A stretch of DNA of 5,701 bases from Streptomyces sp. NRRL WC-3549 (GCF_000721935.1 NZ_KL585426.1:68773-74473), one strand, 5' to 3'. Counted from the stretch's first letter, positions 1 through 5,637 are shown. Notes: generated from the letters alone by a model not told the origin. Program-made: numbers and translations.

Positions 1-757
1 CGGAGCAGACGATCGCGAAGCAGCGCCGACGGCTGCTCGCCGCGGCGAAGAGGCGCCCTATGTGCCGGTCCACGTACTCCAGGGCGGCGGCGTGGGTCTC
101 CCGGGAATCCCCCGCGTCGGCGGTGGCACCGGGCAGGTGGAACCAGTTGGGCTGGTGCAGCGCCGACACGTTGACGAAGAGGAACAGCCGCTGCTCCACC
201 GGGAGCCCGGCGACGATCCGCTCGGCACAGGCCACCTGTTCCTCGAAGGAGGTGGGGGAGGCGACGCCGAACTCCGGTTCCCAGTGGCTCTCCTGGAACA
301 TCGCGGGCAGTACGGAGCCCAGCGGCGGCCGGCGGTTGAAGAATCCGACACCGCCGACGCACACCGTGCGGTAGCCCGCGGCGGCGAGACCGGAGGGCAG
401 GTCGGGGGTCTCGTGGACGAACGTGCCGTCCGCGGTGGACTCGCTGCCCGCGAAGCGCGCCGCGAACAGCCGGGGATGCGGACCGGGGGAGGCCGGCGTC
501 GGCAGGAACCCGGCGAACATCGCCTGGTGGGAGGCGTAGGTGAAGCTGCCCGGTGCGTGCCGCTTCTCCCAGACGCCGCCCGGCAGGTGACGGGCGAGAT
601 GCGGGATGCGTCCCGCGGCGGCGAGCTCCTCGGCGACGTCGAAACGCAGGGTGTCCAGGGTGACGAACAGCAGGTCGTGACTGCCCACCACCGTGTTCAT
701 GTCGGGGTCGCGGGCGTCCTGGACGCGGGCCGCGGGGTCAGGGGAGAGGGATGACAC
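1..757 (-). CDS. STM4013/SEN3800-family sulfatase-like hydrolase, 3' end cut by window
   Basis: Partial gene: 252 codons are present and the C-terminus lies beyond position 1. The translation shows an alkaline-phosphatase-superfamily N-terminus. After a leader comes DLLFVTLDTLRFD (residues 28-40), whose Asp35 and Asp40 sit where sulfatases hold metal ligands. Next is GSFTYASHQAMFAGFLPTP (about 70-88), where the nucleophile is expected, then GGVGFFN, SALHQPNWF, and AIVCS at the edge. The next codon begins with G, consistent with the family CSDHG metal motif. No Cys stands in the nucleophile region, so the formylglycine chemistry of classical sulfatases is unlikely; Thr73 or Ser71 is the candidate. 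No signal peptide is seen, so it is probably cytoplasmic. I chose GTG at 757 because GAGGA lies 6 nt upstream and 17 of the 19 extra codons end in G/C. ATG at 700 is the alternative and gives the usual short family N-terminus (MNTVVGSHD). The start overlaps the upstream ATP-grasp gene by 20 nt. Family assignment comes from remembered motif patterns; substrate is unknown. Confidence 0.88.
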   Translation of the reverse strand, partial: MSSLSPDPAARVQDARDPDMNTVVGSHDLLFVTLDTLRFDVAEELAAAGRIPHLARHLPGGVWEKRHAPGSFTYASHQAMFAGFLPTPASPGPHPRLFAARFAGSESTADGTFVHETPDLPSGLAAAGYRTVCVGGVGFFNRRPPLGSVLPAMFQESHWEPEFGVASPTSFEEQVACAERIVAGLPVEQRLFLFVNVSALHQPNWFHLPGATADAGDSRETHAAALEYVDRHIGRLFAAASSRRRCFAIVCS

Positions 758-1958
758 GATCGTTCCTCACTTGGTCGTCGCCGGGCTTTCGTTTTGTGAG
801 GGGCCGGTCATCGGCGGCACGCTGTTCCTGGCGGGCCGCTTCGGTCCGCAGGACGGCGGCGACCTGTGCCGCATAGGTGTCCATCCCTTCCGCGCCGCTG
901 CCCGGCAGCCCGGTCAGACGCGGCAGGAGATCCCCGAAGGCGTTGACCTCGCCCACGGCGAAACGCCGCCAGCCGGTCGCCGGAAGCAGGTCGACACCGA
1001 CGCAGAGGGTGCCCGGGAAGCAGGCGGCGGCCCGCTCGCACACCGCGAGCGCCTCGTCCCAGCTGCCGCCCGCCTCCTCGACCGAGGCCCGCACCTCGTC
1101 GAGGTCGCCCCGCGCTCCGCCCAGATGCAGATTGGTCATGGGGGAGCGGCTGGTCCGTACGACGGCGTGCGTCGCCCGGCCCGCGACCACCACCACCCGG
1201 AGGTCGGCGACCCGGCCGCCCCGTACGGACGCCTTCGGCAGCCAGCGCTCGACGTGCAGGCCGTCCGGCGCGAGGGCGTCGACGACCGCCCCCACTTCCT
1301 GCTCGGTCGTGCACCGGCGGACCCGGAGCGAGTTGAAGAGCCGGCCCGCCCCGTCCCGCTCCACGGACGTCGTGGCGCGCACGCGCCCCGGGCCGGCCGT
1401 CTCCACGGCCAGTACCCCGGAGGCCGACGAACCGTGGGCGAGCTTCACGAAGGCCCTCGGCATCCGGTGGTCCGCCAGCATCCGGCGTACGTCCTCCCAG
1501 CCCCGCACCGGGGGCGCGGCCGGACCGGAGGTGGGTGACTCCGGTACCGGGACCTCGGCGGTCTCCAGGACGGCGTGGCACAGGCGTTTGTCGAAGAGCA
1601 CGGCGATGTCCTGCGGGTCGTCGAGCAGCACCGCACCCGCGGCGGCGGCCGTCCGTGCCACGTCCCTCACCGCGGCGGTGAAGCGGGTGTACCAGAGGGC
1701 CGAACCCTCCACCCGGGTCGGGTCGTCCACCCCGCGCAGCAGTCGTTCGACCTCCGGGTCCTCGCCGGGAGAGTCGATCCGGACCCGTTCCCCCGGGAGG
1801 AAGGCCACCTGGCCTTCCAGCACCTGCCGCCAGGAGACGGTCCGTGCCTGCGGCAGCCCGGCGGCCCGCACCGCGTCCTGGAAGAGGGCGACCCTGCGGT
1901 TGCCGGGGTTGCCGACGACCGCGAGGGCGGGCCCCGCGTTACTCGCTGACCACGACAT
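738..1958 (-). CDS. STM4014-family ATP-grasp-like protein
   Basis: A 406-aa protein with a recognisable ATP-grasp layout. The N-terminal segment LAVVGNPGNRRV (12-23) is a Rossmann-like opening typical of the family. FDKRLCHAVLETAEVPVPES (122-141) is the lead into the ATP-grasp fold. FVKLAHGSSASGVLAVE (170-186) supplies an ATP-contacting Lys172 and the flexible glycine/serine loop. ADLRVVVVAGR (251-261) and VRTSRSPMTNLHLGG (267-281) resemble the RimK-like central region. VGVDLL (320-325) and VGEVNAFGDLLP (335-346) supply Asp323, Glu337 and Asn339 as probable Mg2+ ligands. All expected catalytic positions seem kept, so it is probably an active carboxylate-amine or carboxylate-thiol ligase; its substrate is unknown. 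I chose ATG at 1958 because AGGAG lies 4 nt upstream. A GTG at 2009 would lengthen it by 17 residues but has no ribosome site and lies deep inside the upstream gene. The Arg/Asp-rich tail (about 382-406) looks disordered. It overlaps both neighbours by 20 nt. STM4014 membership rests on family motifs and position beside STM4013 and STM4015. Confidence 0.88.
   Translation of the reverse strand: MSWSASNAGPALAVVGNPGNRRVALFQDAVRAAGLPQARTVSWRQVLEGQVAFLPGERVRIDSPGEDPEVERLLRGVDDPTRVEGSALWYTRFTAAVRDVARTAAAAGAVLLDDPQDIAVLFDKRLCHAVLETAEVPVPESPTSGPAAPPVRGWEDVRRMLADHRMPRAFVKLAHGSSASGVLAVETAGPGRVRATTSVERDGAGRLFNSLRVRRCTTEQEVGAVVDALAPDGLHVERWLPKASVRGGRVADLRVVVVAGRATHAVVRTSRSPMTNLHLGGARGDLDEVRASVEEAGGSWDEALAVCERAAACFPGTLCVGVDLLPATGWRRFAVGEVNAFGDLLPRLTGLPGSGAEGMDTYAAQVAAVLRTEAARQEQRAADDRPLTKRKPGDDQVRNDRVIPLP
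764..768 (-). promoter_or_regulatory. Ribosome binding site GAGGA for the sulfatase-like gene
   Basis: GAGGA on the minus strand lies 6 nt before the GTG at 757. It supports that start over the ATG at 700, which has only a distant AGGAC upstream. It lies inside the end of the preceding ATP-grasp gene, as expected for coupled translation. Confidence 0.55.
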
Positions 1959-2991
1959 AGCGCTCCTCGTCCTCCGGGTCCCAGTAGTCCGGTCCGGCGA
2001 GATCGACACGGACGCCGGCCGCGGCGCAGAGGGCGCGGACGCGGTCCACCAACGCTTCGCCGAGGTAGTGGTGGTGCAGGTCGAGCCAGGTCAGATGGGT
2101 CAGCGGCTGACCTTCCAGAAGCGCCCGGGCACCTGTGTCACCGAGGGTGCCCATCGACAGGGCGAGCGAGTCGAGCTGGGCTACGACGGGGGCGGAGGCG
2201 ACGGCCACGGCGATCTCGTCCTGTATCTCGCTGTTCTGCACGCCGAGATGGCGCAGACGCGGGAAGGCGTTGCCCGACAGCACGGGCCGAAGGTCCTCGA
2301 CCGTGGCGTCGCCGCCGTACCACTGGGTGCCGAGCCACAACTCCAGTCGCTCCAGGGCGGGCAGGTCCGACGCGCCCAGCGCACGGACCACATGGCCGGG
2401 CAGCCCGCCGGACTCGAAACGCAGCGACTTCAGCGCGCGGTGGGTCACCGGTCGGAGCCTCAGCGCCTCGCCCTCCGCGGCTTCGTCGCCGCACCCCCGC
2501 ACGACCAGCTCCTCCAGGAGCGGGAACGCCTCGAACACCGGAGTGATGTCGCACATCGGCAGCCAGGAGACCTCGCACTCCTCACCGGTCACATCGGCGA
2601 GGAACAGGCCACGGAGCTGCGGGAACAGGCCGGCGTCGGAGACGAGCAGCTCAAGGACGGGGTGGAGGGGGGAGTACTCGTCATCCCACCAGGGCCCGAT
2701 CAGCAGGGCGCGGACCCGGCTCGTGTCGACGGAGCCGAGGAATCGCTTCCAGAGCCCGGGGAAATCGGAGTCGTCCGGGTACTCCAGCCGCCAGGCGACG
2801 GAATCGGGCGCCGGCAGTGGCGACGCCTGCGGGGTCTTTGACGACGACGGAAGGGTGAACACCGGCAGCCCGTGGAACGCTTCCGGGTGCCCGATGTCGA
2901 GATGCTCGACGGTCATGCGCTCGTCCTCGGTCTCGTCCGGAGCAGGGGTGCCGGTGTGGGCGTCGGTGTCGGTGTGCTGGATCTCCGTCAT
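1939..2991 (-). CDS. STM4015-family LRR-like protein, copy A (divergent paralogue)
   Basis: A 350-aa homologue of the gene directly upstream (2999-3955). The C-terminal half reads as ribonuclease-inhibitor-like leucine-rich repeats: LPALERLELWLG (210-221), FPRLRHLGVQNSEIQDEI (243-260), LDSLALSMGTLGDTGARALL (273-292), and LTHLTWLDLHHHYL (297-310). The N-terminal half has an alpha/beta block, VRALLIGPW (93-101), and a mid-protein VSWLPMCDIT (141-150). No signal peptide or membrane segment is visible, so it is probably a cytoplasmic scaffold or recognition protein. The start at ATG 2991 lies 7 nt after the upstream stop with GGAG 10 nt before it. The 25-residue Thr/Asp/Glu-rich extension it adds has 23 codons ending in G/C, so it is probably translated. 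ATG at 2916, with GAGGA 7 nt upstream, is the alternative and matches where copy B begins. The WIEQSD signature of copy B is replaced here by WLPMCD, hinting at a changed role. Molecular function is unknown. Confidence 0.88.
   Translation of the reverse strand: MTEIQHTDTDAHTGTPAPDETEDERMTVEHLDIGHPEAFHGLPVFTLPSSSKTPQASPLPAPDSVAWRLEYPDDSDFPGLWKRFLGSVDTSRVRALLIGPWWDDEYSPLHPVLELLVSDAGLFPQLRGLFLADVTGEECEVSWLPMCDITPVFEAFPLLEELVVRGCGDEAAEGEALRLRPVTHRALKSLRFESGGLPGHVVRALGASDLPALERLELWLGTQWYGGDATVEDLRPVLSGNAFPRLRHLGVQNSEIQDEIAVAVASAPVVAQLDSLALSMGTLGDTGARALLEGQPLTHLTWLDLHHHYLGEALVDRVRALCAAAGVRVDLAGPDYWDPEDEERYVVVSE
1963..1967 (-). promoter_or_regulatory. Ribosome binding site AGGAG for the ATP-grasp gene
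   Basis: AGGAG on the minus strand lies 4 nt before the ATG at 1958, within the last codons of the upstream LRR-like gene. It decides the start against the GTG at 2009, which lacks such a site. Confidence 0.55.
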
Positions 2992-2998
2992 CGCCGCA

Positions 2999-3955
2999 TC
3001 ACTCCGCGACCGTGGTGTAGCGGCCCGCGGCGCCGCGTCCGCCCCAGGGCTCGCACCGCTCGGAGAGATCGACGCGCACGCCGTGGGGGACCAGTTCGTC
3101 GCTGACCCGGCGTTCCATGGGCTCGGTCAGGAAATGGTGATGCAGGTCCAGCGCGCCGAGGTGGGTGAGCGGCTGGCCTTCGAGCAGTGCGGCCGCACCC
3201 TCGTCCCCCAGCGTGCCGGAGGAGAGGTCCAGCGTCCTGAGCCGGGCGACGACGGGGGCCGAGGCGATCGCGGCCGCGATCTCGTTCTGCAACTCGCTGT
3301 TGCACAGGCCGAGGTGGTGGAGGCGGGGGAAGCGGGTGCCGGAGAGCAGAGGCGCCAGGTCGGCCGGTGACGTGCTCCCCCCGTACGCGGACACACCGAG
3401 CCAGAGTTCGAGGCGCTCCAACGCGGGCAGTTCGCTGTCCACGACGCCGCGCACCACCTCCGCCGGCAGACCGCCGCTCTCGATCGTCAGCGCCCGCAGG
3501 GACGCGTGGGAGACCGGAGGGAACGCGAGGCCGGTGCCGCCCCGCACACCGAGCTCGGTCAGGCCCGGGAAGGCGGCGAGCAGGGCGGTGACGTCCGACT
3601 GCTCGATCCAGGAGATCTCGGCCTCCTCCATCTCCAGGTCTCCGACGAAGACCGCCTCCAGAGAGGTGAGACGGTCGGCGGCGGCTACGACGAGGCCGAT
3701 GGGGAAGGAGGAATCCGCTTCGTACGACTCGCCCCACTGGCCGATGATCAGGGCCCGCACCCCGGCGGGGTCGACGGCGTCGAGGAAGGCGTCGAACTCC
3801 TGCTCCCACGTGTGGTTTCCCGCGTCGTCGTAGGGATCGACGCGGAGGCGCCAGGCGGCTTCCCCTGCCGCCGGCCGCGCGGCCCCGCCGGTCTCGCACC
3901 GGAAATCCACGGCCGGGAGGCCGAGCAACTCGTGCAGGTGTTCCACACCGGACAT
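2999..3955 (-). CDS. STM4015-family LRR-like protein, copy B (first gene of the left operon)
   Basis: A 318-aa protein homologous to copy A. It opens MSGVEHLHELLGLPAVDF, the typical family start. It continues through VRALIIGQW (66-74), EISWIEQSDVTALLAAFP (113-130) and IESGGLPAEVV (158-168). It then runs into leucine-rich-repeat-like units: LPALERLELWLG (176-187), FPRLHHLGLCNSELQNEIAAA (209-229), LRTLDLSSGTLGDEGAAALL (239-258), LTHLGALDLHHHFL (263-276). It ends with GVRVDL (292-297) and a Gly-rich tail. It keeps the ISWIEQSD motif, so it looks like the more canonical copy. I chose ATG at 3955, preceded by AGGAG with a 9-nt spacer; a TTG at 4006 would add 17 residues but lies in the -10 region of the proposed promoter. 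It is the promoter-proximal gene, and a 7-nt gap leads to copy A. Family assignment is from remembered motifs; no activity is known. LRR folds usually bind proteins, so a scaffold or substrate-recognition role is plausible. Confidence 0.9.
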   Translation of the reverse strand: MSGVEHLHELLGLPAVDFRCETGGAARPAAGEAAWRLRVDPYDDAGNHTWEQEFDAFLDAVDPAGVRALIIGQWGESYEADSSFPIGLVVAAADRLTSLEAVFVGDLEMEEAEISWIEQSDVTALLAAFPGLTELGVRGGTGLAFPPVSHASLRALTIESGGLPAEVVRGVVDSELPALERLELWLGVSAYGGSTSPADLAPLLSGTRFPRLHHLGLCNSELQNEIAAAIASAPVVARLRTLDLSSGTLGDEGAAALLEGQPLTHLGALDLHHHFLTEPMERRVSDELVPHGVRVDLSERCEPWGGRGAAGRYTTVAE

Positions 3956-3964
3956 GGCACTGAG

Positions 3965-3969
3965 CTCCT
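3965..3969 (-). promoter_or_regulatory. Ribosome binding site AGGAG for STM4015 copy B
   Basis: AGGAG on the minus strand lies 9 nt before the ATG at 3955. It fixes the start against the in-frame TTG at 4006, which would place the start inside the promoter. Confidence 0.6.
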
Positions 3970-3996
3970 GATACTGAGGACGATTGATGTCCGCCA

Positions 3997-4019
3997 GGTT
4001 TATCAAGCCCCACTGACAA
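3997..4019 (-). promoter_or_regulatory. PafBC/RecA-NDp-like promoter of the left operon
   Basis: On the minus strand TTGTCAGTG (4019-4011) is followed by 8 nt and then TAAACC (4002-3997). The actinobacterial RecA-independent DNA-damage promoter is TTGTCRGTG-N8-TAnnnT. The first element matches at all nine positions, the spacing is exact, and the -10 box departs only in its last base. A transcript starting about 7 nt downstream would have a leader of roughly 35 nt before the ATG at 3955. PafBC control is inferred from the motif alone. Confidence 0.6.
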
Positions 4020-4052
4020 CCGGGCGGCCGGGCCCGGCCGCCCGGTCGTCAG
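4013..4052. repeat. 40-bp near-perfect palindrome in the divergent promoter region
   Basis: Two 20-nt arms meet at the 4032/4033 boundary with no loop. The inner 13-bp arms (CCGGGCGGCCGGG and its complement, 4020-4045) are perfect. The outer seven bases are CTGACAA on the left and TCGTCAG on the right, with a single mismatch (4018 against 4047). The left outer arm is the reverse complement of the TTGTCAG box of the left-going promoter; the right outer arm is a one-base variant of it on the opposite strand. Between divergent genes no transcript needs to end here, so an operator or a cruciform-type structure is likelier than a terminator. Confidence 0.7.
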
Positions 4053-4060
4053 CGACACGT

Positions 4061-4088
4061 CGGCAGCGGTGTCCGCGGTCCGCTGCCG
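4061..4088. repeat. Perfect 9-bp inverted repeat upstream of the right operon
   Basis: CGGCAGCGG (4061-4069) and CCGCTGCCG (4080-4088) are exact reverse complements separated by 10 nt that contain the small palindrome CCGCGG. It ends 6 nt before the TTGTCA element of the right-going promoter, where an activator or repressor site would sit. Such repeats are common by chance at this base composition, so function is uncertain. Confidence 0.45.
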
Positions 4089-4094
4089 GGCCCG

Positions 4095-4117
4095 TTGTCA
4101 TACCCCCGCCGTAGCGT
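4095..4117 (+). promoter_or_regulatory. PafBC/RecA-NDp-like promoter of the right operon
   Basis: TTGTCATAC (4095-4103) is followed by 8 nt and TAGCGT (4112-4117). The TTGTCR core, the spacing and the TAnnnT -10 box fit the actinobacterial DNA-damage promoter pattern; only the GTG part of the first element differs (TAC here). No good -10 box is found 16-18 nt from TTGTCA, so a conventional vegetative promoter reading is poorer. The predicted leader to the GTG at 4166 is roughly 42 nt. Regulation is inferred. Confidence 0.55.
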
Positions 4118-4150
4118 TCTGTGCATGGCCGGCGCAGCGGGTGCCGCCAT

Positions 4151-4155
4151 GGAGG
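4151..4155 (+). promoter_or_regulatory. Ribosome binding site GGAGG for the 108-aa protein
   Basis: GGAGG lies 10 nt before the GTG at 4166 and nowhere near the in-frame ATG-like or GTG codons further upstream at about 4121. It therefore decides the start of the small gene. Confidence 0.6.
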
Positions 4156-4165
4156 GGAGACGTCT

Positions 4166-4492
4166 GTGTACCGGCAGGGTGATGTGCTGATCATGCCTCT
4201 GGAGGAGCCGGCGGTGCCGGCCCAGTTCCTGAAGGCGCCGAGTGAACTGCGCGACGGGCGGGGGCGGCTGGTGCTCGCGCTGGGCGAGGTCACCGGTCAC
4301 GCGCACGCGGTCCAGGGTCCCGGCCGGCTCCTGCGCGAGGCGGGCCCCTTCGGACCGATGCTGCTCCATCTCCCCGAAGGCGGTCGCGTGGTGCACGAGG
4401 AGCACGCCGCCATAGCCCTGCCCAAGGGCTGGTTCCGCGTGGTGCGGCAGCGGGAGTACGCGCCGGGCGCCGTCCGGATCGTCGCCGACTGA
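4166..4492 (+). CDS. Uncharacterised 108-aa protein with cupin-like motifs
   Basis: A small protein of unknown function starting at GTG. It begins YRQGDVLIMPLEE (2-14). It then carries LALGEVTGHAHAV (37-49), with Glu41, His45 and His47, and HEEHAAIALPKGWFRVVRQREYAP (77-100), with His77, Glu78, Glu79 and His80. The GxxxxHxH run followed by a second His-containing strand and a PxG turn (86-88) is reminiscent of the two cupin motifs and could form a metal site in a small beta-barrel; this is inference. No signal peptide or membrane helix is seen. An upstream in-frame start at 4121 would add 15 residues but lacks a ribosome site and lies almost on the predicted transcription start. It is the first gene of the right operon, 98 bp before a DUF6745-type gene. 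I recall similar YRQGDV...GEVTGHxH proteins as hypothetical proteins only. Confidence 0.85.
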   Translation: MYRQGDVLIMPLEEPAVPAQFLKAPSELRDGRGRLVLALGEVTGHAHAVQGPGRLLREAGPFGPMLLHLPEGGRVVHEEHAAIALPKGWFRVVRQREYAPGAVRIVAD

Positions 4493-4590
4493 CCGGAGCG
4501 CACGCGTGACACGGCGGGGCGCCGGCACGGACGAGGCGCCGTGCGGGTGATGTGGGGCAGGCAGAGACAGACGTGGGGACGGGAACACCG

Positions 4591-5592
4591 ATGCAGTACG
4601 TGAACGAATGGCGGGCCGTTGCGGCGGCGACGGGTGCGGCGGACCGGGGCGCGGCCGAGGACGGGGTGCGGCTCGCCTACCGCCGCGCCGGACTCGCCGA
4701 ACCGGAGCGGATCATCTGGGCCGACTCGCCGCCGGCGGCCGTCAAGGCGGTGGAGGAGCTGACCGACGCGGGACGCTCGGTGCGCGAGGAGGTCCGTACC
4801 CGGCCCTGGGCCGAGGAACGCCGCCGGATGTACGACGAGTTGGGCGCGGCCGGCTGGTCCGCCCTGTGGTCCGCCACCGGGGCCCGGCTGTGGGAGACCA
4901 CGGCCGCTCTGGCCGAGCGCATACGGACGGGTGTCGTCGCCGAACTAGCCGACTCGCCCGAGGACGAGTCCGCCGTACGGCTCGTCCTGCTCGACGCGGT
5001 GCTCGGCCAGCACGACGCGGCCTGGCTCGCCGCGTTCGACGGCCGCGGTGACCGGCTGGCCGGGTTGGCTGGAGTCGCCAGGAACGCCGGCTGGTGGTGG
5101 CCCTACGAGCGAGCCGTGGTCATCAGCGAACGACCGGTCGCACTCCACCGCGACGAGGCGGGACGGCTCGACCGGGGGGACGGTCCGGCGCTCGCGTACC
5201 CCGACGGTTTCGCACTGCACGCCTGGCGCGGGATGCCCGTTCCGGCCGAATTCCTCGACGGACTGGCGACCCTGACCCCCGAGCGGATACGCGCCGAGGA
5301 GAACGCCGAACTGCGGCGCGTGATGCTGGAGTTCTACGGGTACGACCGTTACCTCTCGGAATCGGGAGCCGAGCCGGTGCACAAGGACGAGACCGGCGTC
5401 CTCTGGCGGATCGCCCTCGACGGCGACGAGGACGTCGTCATGGTCGAAGTGGTCAACTCGACGCCGGAACCGGACGGCAGCAGTCGCACGTACTGGCTGC
5501 GGGTCCCGCCCACGACGAGAACGGCGAAGGACGGTGTCGCCTGGACCTTCGGCCTCGACGGCGCGGAGTACGCCCCGCTGCGTCAGACCTGA
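4591..5592 (+). CDS. DUF6745-type protein of unknown function
   Basis: A 333-aa protein. The N-terminal third is helical and Arg/Glu/Ala-rich, with IIWADSPPAAVKAVEEL (41-57) and a Trp-containing stretch ending in NAGWWWPYERAVVISERP (165-182). A short HREDGPA-like unit follows: LHRDEAGRLDRGDGPALAYP (185-204), then DGFALHAWRGMPVP (205-218). The C-terminal half has the DUF6745 hallmarks NAELRRVMLEFYGYDRYL (238-255), HKDETGVLWRI (264-274), VVNSTPEPDGS (287-297), YWLRVPP (301-307) and GVAWTFGL (315-322). I know no activity for the domain. No signal peptide or membrane segment is visible. I chose ATG at 4591, with a weak GGGA 6 nt upstream; GTG at 4552 would add 13 residues without a better ribosome site. 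It is probably co-transcribed with the 108-aa gene, and a strong hairpin follows 45 nt after the stop. The TPEPDGS...YxLRVPP...AWTFGL block makes the family call fairly firm. Confidence 0.85.
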   Translation: MQYVNEWRAVAAATGAADRGAAEDGVRLAYRRAGLAEPERIIWADSPPAAVKAVEELTDAGRSVREEVRTRPWAEERRRMYDELGAAGWSALWSATGARLWETTAALAERIRTGVVAELADSPEDESAVRLVLLDAVLGQHDAAWLAAFDGRGDRLAGLAGVARNAGWWWPYERAVVISERPVALHRDEAGRLDRGDGPALAYPDGFALHAWRGMPVPAEFLDGLATLTPERIRAEENAELRRVMLEFYGYDRYLSESGAEPVHKDETGVLWRIALDGDEDVVMVEVVNSTPEPDGSSRTYWLRVPPTTRTAKDGVAWTFGLDGAEYAPLRQT

Positions 5593-5637
5593 CGGCCCGC
5601 CGGGCCCGCCGCCGCGGCACGGTACGGACCGGACCTT

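Noticed and set aside
62..754. A 230-codon plus-strand frame opposite the hydrolase
   Set aside because: Gly/Arg/Val-rich composition without motifs, while the minus strand carries clear alkaline-phosphatase-superfamily motifs.
877..2841. A 654-codon open frame on the plus strand opposite the ATP-grasp and LRR copy A genes
   Set aside because: Its translation is low-complexity Arg/Ser/Pro/Thr with no domain, and the opposite strand encodes recognisable proteins with correct third-position bias. Antisense frames like this are a by-product of GC-rich coding DNA.
2997..2999. ATG overlapping the stop of LRR copy B (TGATG) as start of copy A
   Set aside because: It is out of frame with copy A and meets a stop after three codons.
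2988..4058. A 356-codon minus-strand frame overlapping LRR copy B
   Set aside because: It is Arg/Gly/Pro-rich without motifs and covers the recognised LRR-like frame; it is an out-of-frame shadow.
4013..4088. The two intergenic inverted repeats as transcription terminators
   Set aside because: Both flanking genes point away from the region, so no known transcript ends here, and there is no T-run. An operator role fits better.
4525..4544. Small inverted repeat GCACGG/CCGTGC between the 108-aa gene and the DUF6745 gene
   Set aside because: The 6-bp stem with an 8-nt loop is weak for this base composition, so I do not call a terminator or attenuator; the two genes probably share a transcript.
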